Part shown: one piece after another, positions 1 through 7,824 of the stretch | Layout of the letters: each line of letters opens with the position of its first letter | Numbering within the stretch: the stretch's first letter is position 1 | NCBI GenBank assembly: GCA_910587815.1 | Contig: CAJUNK010000010.1 | Coordinates: 1-64,000, forward strand | Reading direction: 5' to 3' | DNA: 64,000 nucleotides | Source: Candidatus Gastranaerophilales bacterium | GTDB lineage: Bacteria; Cyanobacteriota; Vampirovibrionia; Gastranaerophilales; Gastranaerophilaceae | Translations under genes and position numbers: made by a program | Notes under the pieces: generated by a model | What the model was told of the DNA's origin: nothing | The model's database searches: none | What the model saw: the letters and a program-made list of their open reading frames with translations, nothing else

Positions 1-564
1 GCGGATTTGACGGTTCATGCCCTGGTATAATGTCATCTCTAAAAGAGTTTCTTTGTTTGAAGTTTCCAATACTTCAACATCAGCGTAGGCAATTTTTCCC
101 TTTTCTATTTCAATTCCGCTCGCCAAAGTTTCAAGTTCAGCCTTGGTTAATTTTGCATCCACAGTAACTCTGTAAACCTTTGATACCTTTATCGAAGGGT
201 GGGTCAAATCATAGATTAAATCTCCATCATTGGTAAGTATTATAAGGCCTGAAGAATCCTTATCCAGCCTGCCCACAGGTTTCATTGAATACATTGTTTC
301 AGGCAAAATATCATAAATTGTTTTCCTGCCCTTTTCATCAGATGCAGTTGTAATGTATCCTGCTGGTTTATAAAATTTATAATATTCAAAATTTTTACAA
401 TGGATAAGTTTATCGTCAACGCTTACTTTATCGCGTCTTCTAATTTCGTATCCAAGCATTGTAATAACTTGTCCGTTTACTTTTACTCTGCCTGCTTCAA
501 TAAGTTCATCCGCCTTTCTTCTAGAGGCGATACCTGATTGAGCAATATATTTATTAATTCTCAT
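1..564 (-). CDS. RsuA/RluB-family rRNA pseudouridine synthase, C-terminus off the window
   Basis: The first 188 residues are visible, beginning at an ATG (562-564); the rest lies beyond base 1. Residues 1-60 form an S4 RNA-binding domain (RINKYIAQSGIASRRKADEL). The catalytic motif GRLDKDSSGL follows with its aspartate near residue 101, and the end reads QGMNRQIR, the usual conserved block of this family. These enzymes convert a specific uridine of 16S or 23S rRNA to pseudouridine. RsuA, RluB, RluE and RluF cannot be separated from this fragment; RluB-like is the commonest form in this kind of genome. It is the last gene of a minus-strand stretch and is separated from the upstream glycine-rich gene by a terminator. 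Confidence 0.88.
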   Translation of the reverse strand, partial: MRINKYIAQSGIASRRKADELIEAGRVKVNGQVITMLGYEIRRRDKVSVDDKLIHCKNFEYYKFYKPAGYITTASDEKGRKTIYDILPETMYSMKPVGRLDKDSSGLIILTNDGDLIYDLTHPSIKVSKVYRVTVDAKLTKAELETLASGIEIEKGKIAYADVEVLETSNKETLLEMTLYQGMNRQIR

Positions 565-579
565 GGCCTAAATTTTAGC

Positions 580-619
580 ATAAAAAAAGGGTATTGATAA
601 GGTTACTAAAATCAATACC
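580..619 (-). terminator. Rho-independent terminator downstream of the glycine-rich prepilin-like gene
   Basis: On the minus strand a 9-bp stem (GGTATTGAT/ATCAATACC, 590-598 with 611-619) is followed by CTTTTTTTA. It ends transcription coming from the 862-3354 gene before the pseudouridine synthase begins. Confidence 0.75.
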
Positions 620-641
620 ACAAAAAGTTGTTCATCTAAAA

Positions 642-855
642 ATTGCGTAAGCCAGGGTGAAATTTTGACGGGTGATGAACCCGGCAAAATGTAACTATTG
701 ATGAGCGACGTGGAAATCTTTGATTTCCTCAGGAGCCTAAAGGTGGACAGCTAGACACTGGACTGATTGCACAGGCGGATAAAACCAAAACACCCACAGG
801 AGCCTAAAGACGGACAGAGTGAAGGCCGTACCAAGTATAAACCGAAGCCTTTGAA
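642..855 (+). mobile_element. Structured non-coding segment, possible 5' domain I remnant of a group II intron
   Basis: No reading frame is apparent. The segment starts TTGCGTAAGCCAGGGTGAAA. An 11-bp hairpin follows at 662-690 (ATTTTG-A-CGGGT, loop GATGA, ACCCG-G-CAAAAT), then GTAACTATTGATGAGCGACG, then two blocks of the form GGAGCCTAAAG..GGACAG, and GTGAAGGCCGTACC near 819-833. The start resembles the GUGYG 5' end of bacterial group II introns, and the GGGTGAAA, GGAGCC..GGACAG and GAAGGCCGTACC blocks recall their domain I as I remember it. There is no reverse transcriptase and no recognisable domain V, so if the identity is right only the 5' tip remains. It could also be an unrelated structured RNA. 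Confidence 0.3.
730..817 (+). repeat. Pair of 21-bp direct repeats inside the structured segment
   Basis: CAGGAGCCTAAAGGTGGACAG at 730-750 recurs at 797-817 with two mismatches (AC for GT), at a spacing of 67 bp. This is a direct repeat in non-coding sequence and fits duplicated helices in a structured RNA. Confidence 0.7.
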
Positions 856-861
856 TCAATC

Positions 862-3354
862 CTAATACCATTGCAAAATAATTTTGCCGTGGGCTCCGCT
901 TCCGCCTGAATTTGGGTTATTTTGGCTTCCTGACGGGTTTTCAATTCTGTCTAAATCCCTTAAACCGGCGCCCCCGCCGCCCGCACCATATCCCGAAGCC
1001 ATTTTACCATTGCTGTTTTCGCCCTTATCCTGTATACCGCCTGCACCTCCTTTGCCGTATTCTGTTTTTTTATCTGCAATATCTGCCCCGGCGCCACCAG
1101 CAGTGTCGCTTCCGGGTTTGCCCTGGCTGCTTTGTATGCATTCACTATTATTTAACAAGCTTTTATTGTCATAAGCGCATATTGCAGAAGGGTTTCCGCC
1201 AATTCCAGCGCTGAAAATTCCGCTTTCAGCAGCTTGCGGGCTGTTCCCGCCAAATCCTCCGCCTGCTTTAAGTTTGCCAAATTCAGTAAAACCGCCGTTT
1301 TGCGCGGGAAATACTGTATTATTTTGTACATAAGCCCCTGCGCCACCTTTGCCTATCTTGAATTTTATAGTATCGCCTGAATTTACAGATATTGTATAGG
1401 TTAATATGTTTCCCCCGGCGCCTCCGCCCCCGTTTTTGCCGCTCGTTTTATAGGCATTTGCAGCTGTATTCCAATATTTATTCCAGGCTATTCTGCCATA
1501 TCCGCCGCTTCCATTGCCTCCATTTGAAAGCGTATAGCCGCCACCTCCGCCGCAGCCGTATCCTGCTGCATTTTTCCCGTTTTGAGATGAGGATGTCCCG
1601 CCAGCTCCTGCATTGCAAGTAGCAAGACCAGGTATGACAGCCACAGCGCCGCTTCCGCCATTTACACCATTTGCACCGCCCCCGATGCTATTACCTTTGC
1701 TTGTATCAATAAGAACTGCTGCATTTTTTAATATTTTGCTTGAGTTACCTTGACTTCCTGTGGTTTGATTGATTATATTAGCAGAACTATTGATATATGG
1801 TGCATTGGCACCTTCACCACCCGCACCTATATGAATATTTAAGGTTTCGGCAGGCGTAACGTTAACTTTTTTATTTTGTATAATAGAACCTGCTCCGCCC
1901 CCGCTTCCGCCTGCATTACCTGCTGTTAGATAAGATATTTTTATTGCACCATTTTTTTCGCCGCCACAATTGTTTGGAAAAACACTTGTTGGAGACGGGG
2001 CAGAATTACCATTGCGATAAGCACTTCCACTCCAGTTGCTTTCGCCGTTTCCACCGGGTGTACAAATTGATTGTCCGTCACATTTTCCGCCCTGCCCGCC
2101 CCCGCCTTGGCTGCAACTGCTTCCTTCTATACAGGAACCCCCGCCAGCTCCACCGTATATTCCCCCGCCGCCTCCGCCAGTGCCAACCATGCCGCCCCCG
2201 CCTCCACCTCCGGATGCTATTACATAATATGAATTACCGGGCGAGCCGAATGTAGAAGCTGCGCCTCCGCCACCACCTGCGCTGCTTGTTCCGCCAGAAC
2301 CACCTCCGCCACCTATATTTCCGCCTGAACCGCCTGTGCAGGCATAAAAAGTATCACCTGGATTTGTGATATAAAATCTACCGCCATTACCCCCTGCCCC
2401 GCTGCCAATTTGCGGGATGGCACCCAAGGCGCAGCTGCCGTTTCCACCGCTGTCTGATGCACCAGTGCCTGCGGTTTGCCTGTTTGTTCCGGCTGAACCA
2501 CCCACGATGCCTGCTGTATACCAATCACCCACCCCGCCTGCACCGCCAATGCCATCTGCCCCGTTGCCTCCGGCAAAGTTTGTAGCTCCTCCGCCACCGC
2601 CACCATAACTTGACCCTGCATTACCTGTGAGTTCTGCATCTCCGCCTCTGCCTCCAACTATTACAGAAATTGATGAAACAGAAGGCAGTTGCACTGCTTT
2701 TTTAACATAGGCCCCGGCACCCCCGCCTCCGCTTCCTGAACTGTCGCTTGTTGCTCTGCCTCCGCCTGCACCGCATAGTTCAATATTTACATATTTATTT
2801 TTTGCAATATCTGGAACAGACCAGTTTGTTTTTTGCCCGGTTAATCTTTCCCAGTTTGATATAGAGTAATTTCCGGCACCCCCGCCTGAACCGCCTGAAA
2901 CCAGGGTGGCTTCAATTTCACCTGTCATGGCAGGAACTATGAAAGTGTGTAAGTCGCTAACTGTTGTGTATTCAACATAGCCTGCCGTTGGCGCTGTGCC
3001 GCCTCCTCCGCCTGCACCTATTAGGGTTACTTTCATCATACCTGTGTAATAAGATGGCACTTTAAATGTGCCTTCGCAATATTCGCTGCCATCAGGGTTT
3101 GTGCCTTTTATTTCGCATTCACTGGAATTGTATTCAATTTCATAAATAGTGCTTCCGCCCCCTTGAACATGCGCATTAATTTCAACATTTTCCCCAAACT
3201 TCTTTGTCATCACAGGAGCAAGTGCTGCCATTAAAAGTGATGCCACCAGTAATGCCATTAATAGTTCTACTAAACTGAATGCAAGGTTGCATTTAAGTGT
3301 TAAAATGCGGTGTTTAAAAACGGGCTTATAAATTTTTTTAATGCTTTTTACCAT
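862..3354 (-). CDS. Giant glycine-rich protein with type IV prepilin-like N-terminus
   Basis: 830 residues. A short basic leader is followed by LAFSLVELLMALLVASLLMAA (residues ~24-44), the hydrophobic helix of type IV prepilins. It has the Glu at position +5 after a probable cleavage before Phe, with Ala rather than the usual Gly at -1. About 70 residues later the protein becomes a long series of Gly-rich segments. Each is led by a beta-strand such as MKVTLIGAGGGGG, VNIELCGAGGG or TIKFKIGKGGAGAY, with runs of five to six Gly. Four or so such modules span residues ~100-830, ending in KIILQWY. It is probably a surface or pseudopilus-associated protein exported through a type IV pilus-like route and exposed as a Gly-rich sheet or filament. 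No pilus assembly genes lie nearby. The antisense strand shows proline-rich open frames that are only shadows. Function is inferred from the N-terminus alone. Confidence 0.8.
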   Translation of the reverse strand: MVKSIKKIYKPVFKHRILTLKCNLAFSLVELLMALLVASLLMAALAPVMTKKFGENVEINAHVQGGGSTIYEIEYNSSECEIKGTNPDGSEYCEGTFKVPSYYTGMMKVTLIGAGGGGGTAPTAGYVEYTTVSDLHTFIVPAMTGEIEATLVSGGSGGGAGNYSISNWERLTGQKTNWSVPDIAKNKYVNIELCGAGGGRATSDSSGSGGGGAGAYVKKAVQLPSVSSISVIVGGRGGDAELTGNAGSSYGGGGGGATNFAGGNGADGIGGAGGVGDWYTAGIVGGSAGTNRQTAGTGASDSGGNGSCALGAIPQIGSGAGGNGGRFYITNPGDTFYACTGGSGGNIGGGGGSGGTSSAGGGGGAASTFGSPGNSYYVIASGGGGGGGMVGTGGGGGGIYGGAGGGSCIEGSSCSQGGGGQGGKCDGQSICTPGGNGESNWSGSAYRNGNSAPSPTSVFPNNCGGEKNGAIKISYLTAGNAGGSGGGAGSIIQNKKVNVTPAETLNIHIGAGGEGANAPYINSSANIINQTTGSQGNSSKILKNAAVLIDTSKGNSIGGGANGVNGGSGAVAVIPGLATCNAGAGGTSSSQNGKNAAGYGCGGGGGYTLSNGGNGSGGYGRIAWNKYWNTAANAYKTSGKNGGGGAGGNILTYTISVNSGDTIKFKIGKGGAGAYVQNNTVFPAQNGGFTEFGKLKAGGGFGGNSPQAAESGIFSAGIGGNPSAICAYDNKSLLNNSECIQSSQGKPGSDTAGGAGADIADKKTEYGKGGAGGIQDKGENSNGKMASGYGAGGGGAGLRDLDRIENPSGSQNNPNSGGSGAHGKIILQWY

Positions 3355-3416
3355 ATATAATTACTCCTTAATAAATGTCTAAACTATGTATGATTATTGA
3401 ATACTAGCCACTTGGT

Positions 3417-3469
3417 ATTACATGTGTGTAATGGAATAATCTTATGATAACACTAGAATTACATGTATG
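3417..3469 (+). promoter_or_regulatory. Putative operator for the XRE regulator
   Basis: ATTACATGTGTGTAAT (3417-3432) is an inverted repeat with 6-bp arms. Its left half recurs as ATTACATGTATG at 3458-3469, running into the start codon of the XRE gene. The sites lie between the divergent prepilin-like and XRE genes, so binding could repress the regulator itself and affect the prepilin gene. Binding is inferred from position and symmetry. Confidence 0.4.
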
Positions 3470-3718
3470 CAACAGCAGGATAAAAAACTATTGAAATTGA
3501 TAGGTAAAAGGATAAAAAAACTTCGTTTAGAGAAAAATAAATCCTTGAATAATTTTGCCTTCAATGAATGTTTAATAACATCTGCTACCTTAAGCAGAGT
3601 GGAAAACGGGCTTGTGGATTTAAAATTTACCACATTAATAAAAATTGCAAATGCGCTTGAAATAACACCGGCAGAGCTTCTTGGGGATTTTGAATTTCAT
3701 TATAAAGATTTGTATTGA
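3467..3718 (+). CDS. Small XRE-family helix-turn-helix regulator
   Basis: 83 residues. It is a single Cro/C1-type HTH: GKRIKKLRLEKNKSLNNFA, then the recognition-helix region SATLSRVENG and TLIKIANALEITPAELLG, the standard five-helix layout. There is no extra sensor domain. It is transcribed away from the glycine-rich prepilin-like gene with about 110 bp between them, containing a candidate palindromic operator that partly overlaps its own start. A role as autoregulator and controller of the divergent gene is likely but inferred. No toxin partner is seen on either side. Confidence 0.85.
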   Translation: MQQQDKKLLKLIGKRIKKLRLEKNKSLNNFAFNECLITSATLSRVENGLVDLKFTTLIKIANALEITPAELLGDFEFHYKDLY

Positions 3719-3826
3719 AAGAAATGATAGAAGCTGCTCAAAGCCAGCCTTAAAATTAAGATTATATTAAGGTGGGCAAATTCTGTGCTAAGATATACTT
3801 AAAATAGAGAGAATAGAGGGGGAATT

Positions 3827-4951
3827 ATGATACCAATTATTGATTCTAAAAGACAATATGCCGCAATACAAAATGAAGTGGAAAAAGAAGTAATAGATGT
3901 AATGCGTAGCGGTTCCTATATTTTAGGCAAACATAATAAAGCTTTTGAAGAAGAAATGGCAGATTTTGTGGGCACAAAATATTCTGTAGCGCTAAATTCA
4001 GGTACTGATGCACTGCATTTGGCGTTAAGAGCACTGGATATAGGCCCGGGTGATGAAGTTATTACTGTTGCGTTTACATTTGTTGCAACAACTGAAGCCG
4101 TTGGTATTGTTGGTGCCACACCTGTTTTTGTGGATATTAACCCTGATACATTTAATATGGATGCCAATTTAATTGAAGAAAAAATTACCCCAAAAACCAA
4201 AGCCATTTTGCCTGTTCATTTGTATGGGCAGCCTTGTGATATGGAAAAAATTATGGCCATTGCAAAAAAATATAATTTACATGTGATAGAAGACTGTTGC
4301 CAGGCTATTGGCGCTGAATTTAAGGGTCAAAAAGTGGGCAGCTTTGGGGATATTGGATGTTTTAGTTTTTATCCTACTAAAAACCTTGGTACAATGGGTG
4401 ATGGCGGTCTTGCTGTTACAAATTCTGAAACATTGAAAAACAGAATGATTGCCCTTAGAAACCATGGCGGCGCTGTTCGTTATTATCATGATGAAATTGG
4501 TGTAAATTCAAGATTAGATGAAATTCAAGCAGCAATTTTAAGGGTAAAATTAAACTATATTAATGATTGGAACAAAAAAAGACGCGAACATGCTGCATTT
4601 TATAATGAACTTTTTAAAGATTGTAAAGATATTGAAACTCCAAAAGAAATTGATAATATCTATGCCGTGTACCATCAATATACAGTAAAAGTGCCAAACA
4701 GAGATGCTGTGCATAAATTATTACAGGAAAACGGTATTGGCGCTATGATATACTATCCTGTACCATTACACTTGCAAAAAGTGCACTCGCATCTTAATTT
4801 AAAAGAAGGGCTTTTACCACACACAGAATGTGACACAAAATTAGTGCTTTCGCTTCCAATGTTTGCTGAAATAACTGAAGAAGAACAAAGAACTGTTGCA
4901 AAAACATTGATAGAATGTGTAGAAAAAGCTAAAGCAGCCTGTGCTGTGTAG
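3827..4951 (+). CDS. DegT/DnrJ/EryC1/StrS-family PLP aminotransferase
   Basis: 374 residues, full length for the family. Visible elements: the N-terminal SGSYILG block, VALNSGTDALHLALRAL, DEVITVAFTFVATTEAV, the PLP-Asp region VIEDCCQAIGAEF, and the Schiff-base lysine in FSFYPTKNLGTMGDGG. These fold-type I enzymes aminate a keto-sugar nucleotide for surface glycans or lipopolysaccharide. The start is supported by GAGGGGG nine bases upstream. It stands alone, with its own 3' terminator and no other sugar-nucleotide gene beside it, so the sugar substrate cannot be told. Confidence 0.9.
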   Translation: MIPIIDSKRQYAAIQNEVEKEVIDVMRSGSYILGKHNKAFEEEMADFVGTKYSVALNSGTDALHLALRALDIGPGDEVITVAFTFVATTEAVGIVGATPVFVDINPDTFNMDANLIEEKITPKTKAILPVHLYGQPCDMEKIMAIAKKYNLHVIEDCCQAIGAEFKGQKVGSFGDIGCFSFYPTKNLGTMGDGGLAVTNSETLKNRMIALRNHGGAVRYYHDEIGVNSRLDEIQAAILRVKLNYINDWNKKRREHAAFYNELFKDCKDIETPKEIDNIYAVYHQYTVKVPNRDAVHKLLQENGIGAMIYYPVPLHLQKVHSHLNLKEGLLPHTECDTKLVLSLPMFAEITEEEQRTVAKTLIECVEKAKAACAV

Positions 4952-4970
4952 AATTTAGATTGTATACTAT

Positions 4971-4998
4971 AAAAGCCCTTGAGAATTCAAGGGCTTTA
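4971..4998. terminator. Bidirectional terminator between convergent genes
   Basis: AAAAGCCCTTGAGAATTCAAGGGCTTTAAT forms a stem (AAAGCCCTT/AAGGGCTTT) with short A and T tracts on the two sides. It sits between the convergent aminotransferase and acyl-CoA dehydratase activase genes. Confidence 0.8.
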
Positions 4999-5038
4999 AT
5001 TATAAATATTATTAGCAGCTTTTTAGATTTTTTAGATA

Positions 5039-6046
5039 TTATCCTATATCCCATCTGCCGCAAGTGCCGCCCCATCTTGCAATAAGATTTCCTTTAATGT
5101 CAGAAATTTTATGTTCCTGCCCTGGTGCTAAAGGCTCAATATCGCCTTCTATGATAGAAATTACTTCGCAATTGTTAGAACAACCATTACATGTGCAAGT
5201 AACAGAATTGAAGTGCATATCTTTTGTCTGCCAACCTTTGAATTTTGTTTCATTATTTGTATATTGATGATGTTCCATAGCAAGGAATGCTGCACCTATT
5301 GCCCCCATTGTTTGGTGGTTTGGTGGAACAACAATTTGTGTACCTAAAGCATCTTCAAAAGCTTTTACCATACCTTTGTTTGTGGCAACGCCACCTTGGA
5401 ATGTAATAGTTGGTAAAAGTTCTTTTCCAAGCGCCAGGTTTGATAAATAATTTCTAACAAGAGCCTGACAAAGCCCGTACAGTAAATCTTCTACAGGATA
5501 TCCAAGCTGTTGTTTATGGATTAAATCAGATTCTGCAAAAACACCGCATCTGCCAGCAATTCTTGCAGGAGATGTTGATTGAAGGGCAATTGTGCCAAAA
5601 TCTTCAATTTTTACGTTTAATCTGCCTGCCTGCTGGTCCAAAAAGCTTCCTGTGCCTGCGGCACAAACAGTATTCATTGCAAAATCGGTTACGATACCAT
5701 CCCTTAAAATTATGATTTTAGAATCCTGTCCGCCAATTTCAAGTATGGTTTGAACGCCAGGCACAATAATTGATGCTGCAACAGCATGGGCTGTGATTTC
5801 ATTTTTAATAACATCAGCGCCAACAAGCGCGCCTGCCAAGTTTCTGCCAGAACCTGTGGTACCCACCTGGCAAACTTCATAATCGTTTTTAGATTTTGCC
5901 AAAAGTTCTTTTAAACCGTTTTGTACAGCTTTTACAGGTTGTCCTGCGGTGCGCAGCATATAGCTGTCTACATAATTTCCGTTTTCATCTACAACAGCAA
6001 GCTTTGTGGTAACAGAGCCTACATCAATTCCTAAATAAACTTTCAT
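5039..6046 (-). CDS. BadF/BcrA/HgdC-type ATPase, 2-hydroxyacyl-CoA dehydratase activase-like
   Basis: 335 residues. It is an ASKHA-fold ATPase: phosphate-1 loop LGIDVGSVTTKLAVVD, TTGSGR, EIGGQDSK, and NTVCAAGTGSFLDQQAGRL with the cysteine that ligates the shared [4Fe-4S] cluster in known activases, then GGVATNKG and GAIGAAFLA. Known members use ATP to inject an electron into 2-hydroxyacyl-CoA dehydratases or benzoyl-CoA reductase. This copy is longer than the ~260-residue stand-alone activators because of a C-terminal tail with a cysteine cluster (CTCNGCSNNCE). Similar clusters occur in the large activase/DUF2229 proteins. No dehydratase subunit lies next to it, so the partner is unknown. Convergent with the aminotransferase. 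Confidence 0.87.
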   Translation of the reverse strand: MKVYLGIDVGSVTTKLAVVDENGNYVDSYMLRTAGQPVKAVQNGLKELLAKSKNDYEVCQVGTTGSGRNLAGALVGADVIKNEITAHAVAASIIVPGVQTILEIGGQDSKIIILRDGIVTDFAMNTVCAAGTGSFLDQQAGRLNVKIEDFGTIALQSTSPARIAGRCGVFAESDLIHKQQLGYPVEDLLYGLCQALVRNYLSNLALGKELLPTITFQGGVATNKGMVKAFEDALGTQIVVPPNHQTMGAIGAAFLAMEHHQYTNNETKFKGWQTKDMHFNSVTCTCNGCSNNCEVISIIEGDIEPLAPGQEHKISDIKGNLIARWGGTCGRWDIG

Positions 6047-6129
6047 AATAAGTTTATTTTAGTATAAACAAAATTTATGTACAATTTTTCAAATATTGTA
6101 AAGCTGCGTTTGAAATATTATTCTTTGAA

Positions 6130-6717
6130 TTAATAATTTTGGCAGTAAAGTTCAAAATGCTCTTGCGGATGCAGGCATGAAGGACAAATTTTTGGTGCTT
6201 CTTTACCATAATGATGGTATCCGCAATTGTTGCATTTCCAAATCACTTCTTTATCTCTTTTAAAGACTTTTCCAGTGATTATGTTTTCTCTTAATGTTCT
6301 AAATCTTTCTTCATGAATTTTTTCTACTTCAGATACTTCTTCAAAACATTTTGCAACATCATCAAATCCTTCTTCTTTGGCAATTTTTTGAAAACCTGGA
6401 TATAAAATTGTGTTTTCCTCTTTTTCGCCAAATGCTGCAATTTCAAGATTATTTATTGTTTTATCGCTAAGGCCTATAGGATATTGAGCCTCTTTTATAA
6501 TGGCTGGTATATTTTCTTCTCCCAGGAATTTAAAAAATCTTTTGGCATGGGCTCTTTCGTTATCCGCTGTTTCTAAAAAGATATTTGAAATTTGAACAAA
6601 CCCTTCCTTTTTTGCTGCTTTTGCGTAGTATGTATAACGCATTCTAGCCATAGATTCTCCGGCAAAGGCTTTTAATAAATTTTCAAAAGTTTTTGAGTTT
6701 TGTAAAGATTTTGTCAT
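6130..6717 (-). CDS. Rubrerythrin
   Basis: 195 residues from the ATG at 6717, chosen because GGGGGT lies just upstream and because a longer frame would run into the divergent gene. Residues 1-150 are the ferritin-like diiron helical bundle with the Glu/His ligands (AGESMARMRY, ETADNERAHAKRF, EVSEVEKIHEERF). The last 40 form a rubredoxin-like Fe(SCys)4 domain (CNNCGYHHYG, CPSCLHP). It reduces hydrogen peroxide in anaerobes with electrons from NAD(P)H through a rubredoxin-type donor. It is monocistronic and divergent from the CHAP pair. An oxygen-sensitive anaerobic lifestyle fits. Confidence 0.95.
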   Translation of the reverse strand: MTKSLQNSKTFENLLKAFAGESMARMRYTYYAKAAKKEGFVQISNIFLETADNERAHAKRFFKFLGEENIPAIIKEAQYPIGLSDKTINNLEIAAFGEKEENTILYPGFQKIAKEEGFDDVAKCFEEVSEVEKIHEERFRTLRENIITGKVFKRDKEVIWKCNNCGYHHYGKEAPKICPSCLHPQEHFELYCQNY

Positions 6718-6822
6718 AATACCCCCTTTGTTTTTAGGGTAAATCTTAAAGTTTTTGAAACAATTGCCGATGGTATAAATACAGTGTGGTAATTTTTTTA
6801 AAAATAACAGGGAAAGAAAAGA

Positions 6823-7815
6823 ATGACCGTTAATTTCAACAACTTTAAATCTGTGCAAGCATCAGATGTAAAATTAGGCAAATCAAAAACTGACGGAGCG
6901 GATAAAACCGATAATGCGTCTTCTAAAAAAGGTGTGACGGCAGAAGATGAATTACAGGAGGTTGAAATTAGTGAAGATGAACAGGCTGAAGCTGATAATT
7001 CAATCAATGACGCTAATATTGAGCTAAATAAAACAAAGGAAAAATATAATAAAAAAATTGAAGAATGCAATAAGCAAATTGAAACGCTGCAAAAAAAGCT
7101 TACAGAAATTGATAATCAAATATTTTCTTTAAACCAACAGCTTGGTTCCGGCATGGCAGATTCAAGCCAATTGCGTTCCTCTATGAGCCAACTGGCTTCT
7201 CAAAAAAATTCAGTTTACGACAACATAAATTCCATGTATTTAAATATAATGGATTTAGAAGATTCGCTTTCTGATATTGAAAATGAATCTCATAATGCTG
7301 TTAGCCGTTTGAGCTCTTTGGGTGATTATGATGTGAAAAAAGGCCAGTCTGGCAGTAAAGTTATTGATATGGCATTAAAATATGATGATAAAAACTCAAG
7401 CCAAATGGCATCCATTATGAAAGATGCAGGTTCTAGATATGATGAAGGTGCATGGTGTGCTGATTTTGTAAGTCATGTATTGAAAGAAACTTATGGCAAA
7501 GACGGTGTCCCAGGTAATTTCTTGAATACTTGTTCAAATACTGCATATTGTCCAACCATTACATCTTGGGCGCAAAGTAATGGAAGTTGGTCAAAAGATA
7601 CAAACGGCGTGCAGGCAGGAGACCTTGTACTCTTTGATTGGGATGGCGATGGAACTGCTGATCATGTGGGCTTCTATATTGAGAAAAATTCAGACGGTAC
7701 AATAGGTACAATTGAAGGAAATACATCAGGTGCAGCAGGTTCTAGCTGTGTTGAAACTAAGAAAAGAGCACCAAGTACAATACTTGGTTATGTAAAATTA
7801 AGCTCTTTAAAATAA
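6823..7815 (+). CDS. Coiled-coil protein with C-terminal CHAP-type cysteine amidase domain (copy 1)
   Basis: 330 residues. There is no Sec signal or membrane helix: it begins MTVNFNNFKSV, followed by a polar stretch and the acidic box EDELQEVEI (~41-49). Residues ~60-160 are a predicted coiled coil. The C-terminal ~140 residues are CHAP/NlpC-like, with the probable catalytic Cys212 in AWCADFVSHV and His281 in ADHVGFY, then IEGNTSG. CHAP domains cleave peptidoglycan stem peptides or cross-bridges. Copy 2 follows after 9 bp with the same architecture and the same acidic box, so the pair arose by tandem duplication and is likely one operon. How the enzyme reaches the wall without a signal peptide is not clear. 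Confidence 0.8.
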   Translation: MTVNFNNFKSVQASDVKLGKSKTDGADKTDNASSKKGVTAEDELQEVEISEDEQAEADNSINDANIELNKTKEKYNKKIEECNKQIETLQKKLTEIDNQIFSLNQQLGSGMADSSQLRSSMSQLASQKNSVYDNINSMYLNIMDLEDSLSDIENESHNAVSRLSSLGDYDVKKGQSGSKVIDMALKYDDKNSSQMASIMKDAGSRYDEGAWCADFVSHVLKETYGKDGVPGNFLNTCSNTAYCPTITSWAQSNGSWSKDTNGVQAGDLVLFDWDGDGTADHVGFYIEKNSDGTIGTIEGNTSGAAGSSCVETKKRAPSTILGYVKLSSLK

Positions 7816-7824
7816 GGAAAAAAT

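Noticed and set aside
884..2657. Proline-, cysteine- and alanine-rich frames on both strands across the glycine-rich gene
   Set aside because: They are antisense or shifted readings of GGN-rich codons of the prepilin-like gene; no ribosome-binding sites and no domain.
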